Positions 20,207 to 23,029 of a stretch of DNA of 23,029 nucleotides are shown here, in pieces; the first letter of the stretch is position 1, and each line of letters starts with the position of its first letter. Both the position numbers and the translations under genes were made by a program. Origin of the DNA: a virus; the IMG/VR virus record IMGVR_UViG_3300028297_000018, positions 1 through 23,029 of that record. The stretch is one strand, 5' to 3'. The notes below the pieces were generated by a model. That model saw nothing but the letters and a program-made list of their open reading frames with translations. It did no database searches and was not told where the DNA came from.

Positions 20207-20420
20207 TCAGCTCTACAGCTACTGTACTCAGGAGATACAGAGGTTGACTACGGAGCTGTACGAGCAGCTTCATGATAACAAGGGTGCACCAACTACGAGT
20301 TGGGAACAAACGCTAGACAACGTAAGAAAGTACAAGAAGCTGGTAATCTTGGAACTTGAAGCGATGAAGTCTGCCCTCAAAGAATACATAGAAGAATCAG
20401 ATGGCGAGCAGCTTTCGTAA
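20187..20420 (+). CDS. hypothetical coiled-coil protein, 77 aa
   Basis: Begins MEKQKLSQLYSYCTQEIQRL; two helices (1-28 and 38-70) with heptad-like hydrophobic spacing, suggesting a helical hairpin or dimer. Overlaps both neighbouring nuclease genes by 20 nt. No family recognised; might be a partner of one of the nucleases, but only position supports this. Confidence 0.68.
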   Translation: MEKQKLSQLYSYCTQEIQRLTTELYEQLHDNKGAPTTSWEQTLDNVRKYKKLVILELEAMKSALKEYIEESDGEQLS

Positions 20421-20985
20421 AGACCTTGAGTTCGGCAACAGGATAGAGCTTGCTTGGATGAACTTCATGGGGGACAAAACCCTAAAGACATACGAGCAGT
20501 CAAAGGGCAAGGAGCCCGGCTGGGATATCGTTGAGTTAAACGATAAGGTTTACTTCGAGGTCAAGTGGGATACCAAATCTTCGGCAGCTTGGTCTTCATA
20601 CGGAACCCGTAGAGACCCCACTGGCAACTTGTTTATTGAGTATGTAAACCCAAGTGCGGATAAAGACAGTGGGATTCGAGCGTCGATTTCAAAGTTCTGG
20701 GTCTATGTGGTTAAGTACGCACCTAATTCTGTAGTTGATGAGAATAGTTTCGGTGACTACAAGGCTCACGCACATCTCTTCAATCGCGAAGCCCTACTAA
20801 GATTCTGTGAATCAAGCAACTTGAATACACGCGACACAAAAAGAGACGTGGGTAAGGGCATGCCGGTAAATGCTCGTGGTTGGATTCTCCCTTGGGACAT
20901 TGTTAATGAATCGAAAAAAGACAGCGGATGGTTGGCTGTTTATGACATCTCTGACTATCTTTCTCTTCCGATTTTAACACAATGA
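20401..20985 (+). CDS. PD-(D/E)XK nuclease-like protein, 194 aa
   Basis: FRKDLEFGNRIELAWMNFMG (5-24) supplies the N-terminal helix with E16; GWDIVELNDKVYFEVKWDTK (40-59) gives D42 and the E53-x-K55 pair; RDPTGNLFIEYVNP (71-84) follows as in restriction-endonuclease-like families. Together this is a good nuclease-fold match. Substrate unknown: host-DNA degradation, restriction-like cutting or branched-DNA resolution are all possible. Second nuclease in the cluster. Its end overlaps the next start by ATGA (20982-20985). Confidence 0.72.
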   Translation: MASSFRKDLEFGNRIELAWMNFMGDKTLKTYEQSKGKEPGWDIVELNDKVYFEVKWDTKSSAAWSSYGTRRDPTGNLFIEYVNPSADKDSGIRASISKFWVYVVKYAPNSVVDENSFGDYKAHAHLFNREALLRFCESSNLNTRDTKRDVGKGMPVNARGWILPWDIVNESKKDSGWLAVYDISDYLSLPILTQ

Positions 20986-21518
20986 AAAAGATTATTAACA
21001 AGGAGTTTGGCGTTCTTCATGAAGCCATTGAAAGTATTCTTCATGTTGAGCTGATTACAACATGCCGAAACAGAGAGAACGTAAATGCCCGTATGATTTT
21101 CTCCAAGATTTTACTGGACAAAGGCTACACTACGGTGGCTATTGCTGAGTACTTAGGTAAGACTCACTGCACTATCGTTCATTACAAGAAACGATTTGAC
21201 GGATACATTCTAAATGATAAAAGGCTAAAGGGTTCTTACGAAAGCGCAAAGGCAGTGTACTTCGGTAGCTTCGACCCAGTGTTTGACATGAGCAACAAAG
21301 AACTCAAGGACGAGGTGTTCAACCTTAGAAAAACAATCAAGTCACTAGAGAATGATGTCACCGAAGCGAAGGAATACCTACGCGAAGTGAAAGAGAAGTA
21401 CGTGTGGAAGGGTGGCTTTGATGGGATACAGGAATTGCTGCATCAAAAGTGTCCGATTGGAGAAGAGACGAATGTACAACGCGCCCTTAACAGTTACCTA
21501 AATGGATTACACTATTAA
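20982..21518 (+). CDS. DnaA-domain-IV-like helix-turn-helix protein with coiled coil
   Basis: 178 residues. Residues 30-75: RENVNARMIFSKILLDKGYT then VAIAEYLGKTHCTIVHYKKR. The spacing and residues match DnaA domain IV (helix with ARxxF, xxIAxxLGxxHxTVxH), which binds DnaA boxes. It lacks any ATPase domain; from about 105 to 140 there is a coiled coil (SNKELKDEVFNLRKTIKSLE). Probably a phage DNA-binding protein for origin recognition or transcription, possibly dimeric. Shares this domain type with the 17303 protein. Confidence 0.72.
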   Translation: MKKIINKEFGVLHEAIESILHVELITTCRNRENVNARMIFSKILLDKGYTTVAIAEYLGKTHCTIVHYKKRFDGYILNDKRLKGSYESAKAVYFGSFDPVFDMSNKELKDEVFNLRKTIKSLENDVTEAKEYLREVKEKYVWKGGFDGIQELLHQKCPIGEETNVQRALNSYLNGLHY

Positions 21519-21738
21519 CGACCTTGATAAGATTCTAGGCTTCACGACTTGGACAAACAAACAAAAGATGGACGAACTCCTTAGGATGGACTGTGCTTTG
21601 CACTGCGGCCTAGGAACGGATTCAACGAAGGGTGAGCGGGAAGCTGTGAAAAGAGAGTCTCGAAAGATTTACAAAGCAATCAAGACGTTTGATGAGCAGA
21701 GCGGGGAGATGTTCTTACGAGTAATGGATTTGAAATGA
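21502..21738 (+). CDS. conserved-type hypothetical phage protein, 78 aa
   Basis: Begins MDYTINDLDKILGFTTWTNK; continues MDELLRMDCALHCGLGTDST and REAVKRESRKIYKAIKTFDE. The pattern (SW-xxKxxELLxxDxxxxxxLGxDSxxxER) looks constrained and I associate it with other marine phages, without known function. Overlaps both neighbours (17 and 4 nt). Confidence 0.68.
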   Translation: MDYTINDLDKILGFTTWTNKQKMDELLRMDCALHCGLGTDSTKGEREAVKRESRKIYKAIKTFDEQSGEMFLRVMDLK

Positions 21739-22028
21739 ACACACGACCCACTAAAGAGTTTATCGCTGGTCTCAATAAGTTTAAAAGAGACTACCTTATC
21801 GAGGTGTTAGCAGAGAACGATGCACTATTGGCTGATGGCTTCGAAGAAGCTTTGATTGGTCACACGCAAGGGGCAAACGTCGTAGCTGTGTACGATTACG
21901 ACACCTGTGTTGCAATCCTAATCCATAGAGACGGTATGACTATTGAGGATGCTGTTGAGTTTATGGAGTTTAATGTCGTTGGCTCGTACGTTGGAGACAA
22001 GACTCCTGTATTCATCTCGTATGGTTGA
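21735..22028 (+). CDS. conserved-type hypothetical phage protein, 97 aa
   Basis: Helical N-terminus, then AVYDYDTCVAILIHRDGMTI and EDAVEFMEFNVVGSYVGDKT. This AVYD-xxxC-xxLxxRDGMxxxEAxEFxEFNVxGxYVG pattern recurs in many phages and some bacteria; function unknown. ATGA overlap with the previous gene and 8-nt overlap with the next. Confidence 0.72.
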   Translation: MNTRPTKEFIAGLNKFKRDYLIEVLAENDALLADGFEEALIGHTQGANVVAVYDYDTCVAILIHRDGMTIEDAVEFMEFNVVGSYVGDKTPVFISYG

Positions 22029-22506
22029 GCTCTCGGTAACATCTAGCATGATTACCAGAGCGGAAGAACGCGCAGAAGAAATGGGCGCATTGAACAACAG
22101 TATCACAGAGGGTGAAGCAAATCTAGAGGCATTCATTGCAGAGCAATCGGTTTCAGAGCACCTGAAACAGAGCCTTGAAGACACTTACGACTACGATTTA
22201 TTATGGGCACCCAAAGGCAACGTCCTTACAGCCGACATCAAGACCAAGCGCAGAACCAAACTACCATCACCTTACTTCGATTGCCATATTGCAGACACTA
22301 GTCTGCATCAGGACTGTGATACATACATCTTTACATCTATCGTCAAGACAGACAATAGCTTCAGGGTGTGGGCACTAGGCTGGATAACCAAGAAAGATTT
22401 TCTTAGTAAAGCGAAGCGCGTACGCAAGGGGGATAGAGATGGACGCTTTGTTGAGCACGTTGACGCTTACAAATGCAAGGTGTCAGAGCTCTGGCGAATG
22501 CCATAA
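22021..22506 (+). CDS. putative PD-(D/E)XK-like protein, 161 aa
   Basis: Start at ATG 22021, inside the last codons of the previous gene; a longer version would overlap it for 80 nt. After a helical N-terminus, FIAEQSVSEHL (38-48; E41) is followed by YDYDLLWA (56-63; D59) and VLTADIKTKRR (68-78; D72-x-K74), then FDCHIADT, CDTYIFTS and VWALGWITKKDF. The E...D...DxK order fits a minimal PD-(D/E)XK nuclease, but there is no close family I can name. Last rightward gene, followed by a strong terminator. Confidence 0.6.
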   Translation: MVELSVTSSMITRAEERAEEMGALNNSITEGEANLEAFIAEQSVSEHLKQSLEDTYDYDLLWAPKGNVLTADIKTKRRTKLPSPYFDCHIADTSLHQDCDTYIFTSIVKTDNSFRVWALGWITKKDFLSKAKRVRKGDRDGRFVEHVDAYKCKVSELWRMP

Positions 22507-22566
22507 AGATGTATATTGCATTGCGTTACGCCGGATAGTGCATAGCGAATTTTGGTTACCTTTCAG

Positions 22567-22594
22567 ACCCCTGCTCTTCGGAGTGGGGGTTTTT
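22567..22594 (+). terminator. intrinsic terminator ending the rightward block
   Basis: ACCCCTGCTC (22567-22576), loop TTCG, GAGTGGGGGT (22581-22590), 10 bp with two G-U pairs, followed by TTTTT. Textbook Rho-independent terminator on the plus strand. On the minus strand there is no U-tract, so leftward transcripts are not obviously stopped here. Confidence 0.88.
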
Positions 22595-22595
22595 G

Positions 22596-22727
22596 TTAGC
22601 CACTACATGACTCGCAATCCTCTGGACTTTCAATGTTACAGGTGATTTCCCCCGATTCAATCTTGTCTTCTGACTCCTTAAGTTTCTTCGGGTCAAGAAA
22701 GCTGATATCAAATTCTTCTTCGCTCAT
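22596..22727 (-). CDS. small acidic protein with Cys-rich end, 43 aa
   Basis: ATG 22725-22727 overlaps the holin-like gene's stop (ATGA), stop TAA at 22596-22598. The peptide begins MSEEEFDISFLDPKKLKESE and ends with three Cys in TCNIESPEDCESCSG. Acidic and likely disordered. Its translational coupling to the gene upstream is the main evidence that it is real. Ends directly beside the terminator. Confidence 0.6.
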   Translation of the reverse strand: MSEEEFDISFLDPKKLKESEDKIESGEITCNIESPEDCESCSG

Positions 22728-23029
22728 TTTGTTCTGGATTTCTCAATGGTTCGTCCTGCAAAGTAAGCACCAAATGATGTAAGCATAAGTATCTCAAGGA
22801 GAGACACGTAGCTGTCCTTCACGTTGAATGGAAGGTTATCCATAGAGTCTAGCACCATGGTCATTACAAACATTACCATCAAGGCAATCAGTGTTACTGG
22901 CCTAATGTACTTAGCGAGCTTTACATCGCTGCTCATGTCGGCTTTCCAACGCTCGGTCACATTGTTTTGGTAAGCAATCTCCGCATCAACACGAGCCTTA
23001 GCCTCCTCTGGTGAAACACCCGGCTCTTT
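22724..23029 (-). CDS. holin-like phage membrane protein, 5' end beyond window
   Basis: The minus-strand frame is open to the window end, giving at least 101 residues. It begins within EPGVSPEEAKARVDAEIAYQ, continues NVTERWKADMSSDVKLAKYI, then two hydrophobic segments: VTLIALMVMFVMTMVLD and a second, LLEILMLTSFGAYFAGR, with a basic C-terminus. This layout (charged amphipathic helix, RP before the first membrane helix, a second helix ending YFxGRxxEK) matches the holin-like family near the GTA/3TM holins. Holins form membrane lesions that release lysis enzymes. An internal ATG at 22960 exists, but the upstream sequence fits the family, so the true start is likely outside. Confidence 0.72.
   Translation of the reverse strand, partial: KEPGVSPEEAKARVDAEIAYQNNVTERWKADMSSDVKLAKYIRPVTLIALMVMFVMTMVLDSMDNLPFNVKDSYVSLLEILMLTSFGAYFAGRTIEKSRTK

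Noticed and set aside
22724-22960. Start of the holin-like gene at the internal ATG 22960
   Set aside because: The frame remains open to the window edge, and the upstream residues (SPEEAKARVDAEIAYQNN) fit the N-terminal pattern of the family, so the gene probably starts outside the window.

Overview
The window looks like about 23 kb of a double-stranded DNA tailed-phage genome (or a closely related prophage) that infects a member of the Bacteroidetes, probably a marine flavobacterium-like host. Evidence for a phage: a large terminase subunit, a virion-associated-type lytic transglycosylase, a holin-like membrane protein, a GroES-like co-chaperonin and a recombination/replication cassette of very tightly packed genes (many ATGA or TAATG stop/start overlaps). 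Evidence for the host group: several minus-strand genes are preceded by TAnnTTTG boxes, the -7 promoter element of Bacteroidetes; the replication protein carries a BT4734/VirE-type primase domain typical of Bacteroidetes elements; Shine-Dalgarno sequences are generally absent; and there is an M43 (cytophagalysin-like) protease with dockerin-like calcium repeats. No integrase, repressor/Cro pair or capsid/portal gene is visible, so lifestyle and virion type cannot be decided here.

Layout. Positions 1-8555 read mainly leftward (minus strand): terminase (cut by the window edge), a zinc-ribbon protein, a possible small terminase subunit, a double-GroES protein, small unknowns, a fibre-like structural protein, a lytic transglycosylase, a series of small basic or glycine/lysine-rich virion-type proteins, a membrane/coiled-coil protein and a secreted M43 metalloprotease. 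Two plus-strand genes interrupt this block: a winged-helix DNA-binding protein (3889-4323) and a secreted small protein (4920-5411). Positions 8556-9209 are the divergence zone, with one small ORF and a gene-free stretch. From 9210 to 22506 everything reads rightward: an ArdC-type antirestriction protein, about a dozen small unknown early proteins, a single-strand-annealing protein plus RecE-type exonuclease, a DnaA-domain-IV-like protein, a possible SSB-like protein, a tRNA-Arg(UCU), a primase-helicase, and several PD-(D/E)XK nucleases. A strong intrinsic terminator (22567-22594) ends the rightward block, and the last 430 bases (holin-like protein and a 43-residue protein) are again leftward.

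Regulation is the most striking part. I find a recurring composite element, GCACAATA - 15/16 nt - CGTTnTnACTATAGAAAC, in six clear copies upstream of rightward genes (9519, 10571, 11282, 12722, 13222, 14041), a weaker copy at 9123, a good copy in front of the secreted protein at 4861, and a possible minus-strand copy at 7164-7200. Five of these also carry TTAACATCCGTTAACA about 20 nt further upstream. Many genes downstream share a 14-nt leader, AAAAACAATTCA(C/A)(C/T), directly abutting ATG. In contrast, leftward genes use TAnnTTTG boxes placed exactly 4 nt before ATG, which would give leaderless mRNAs. The two promoter classes suggest two transcription programmes: one phage-specific for the rightward (early/middle) genes and one host-sigma type for at least some leftward (late) genes.
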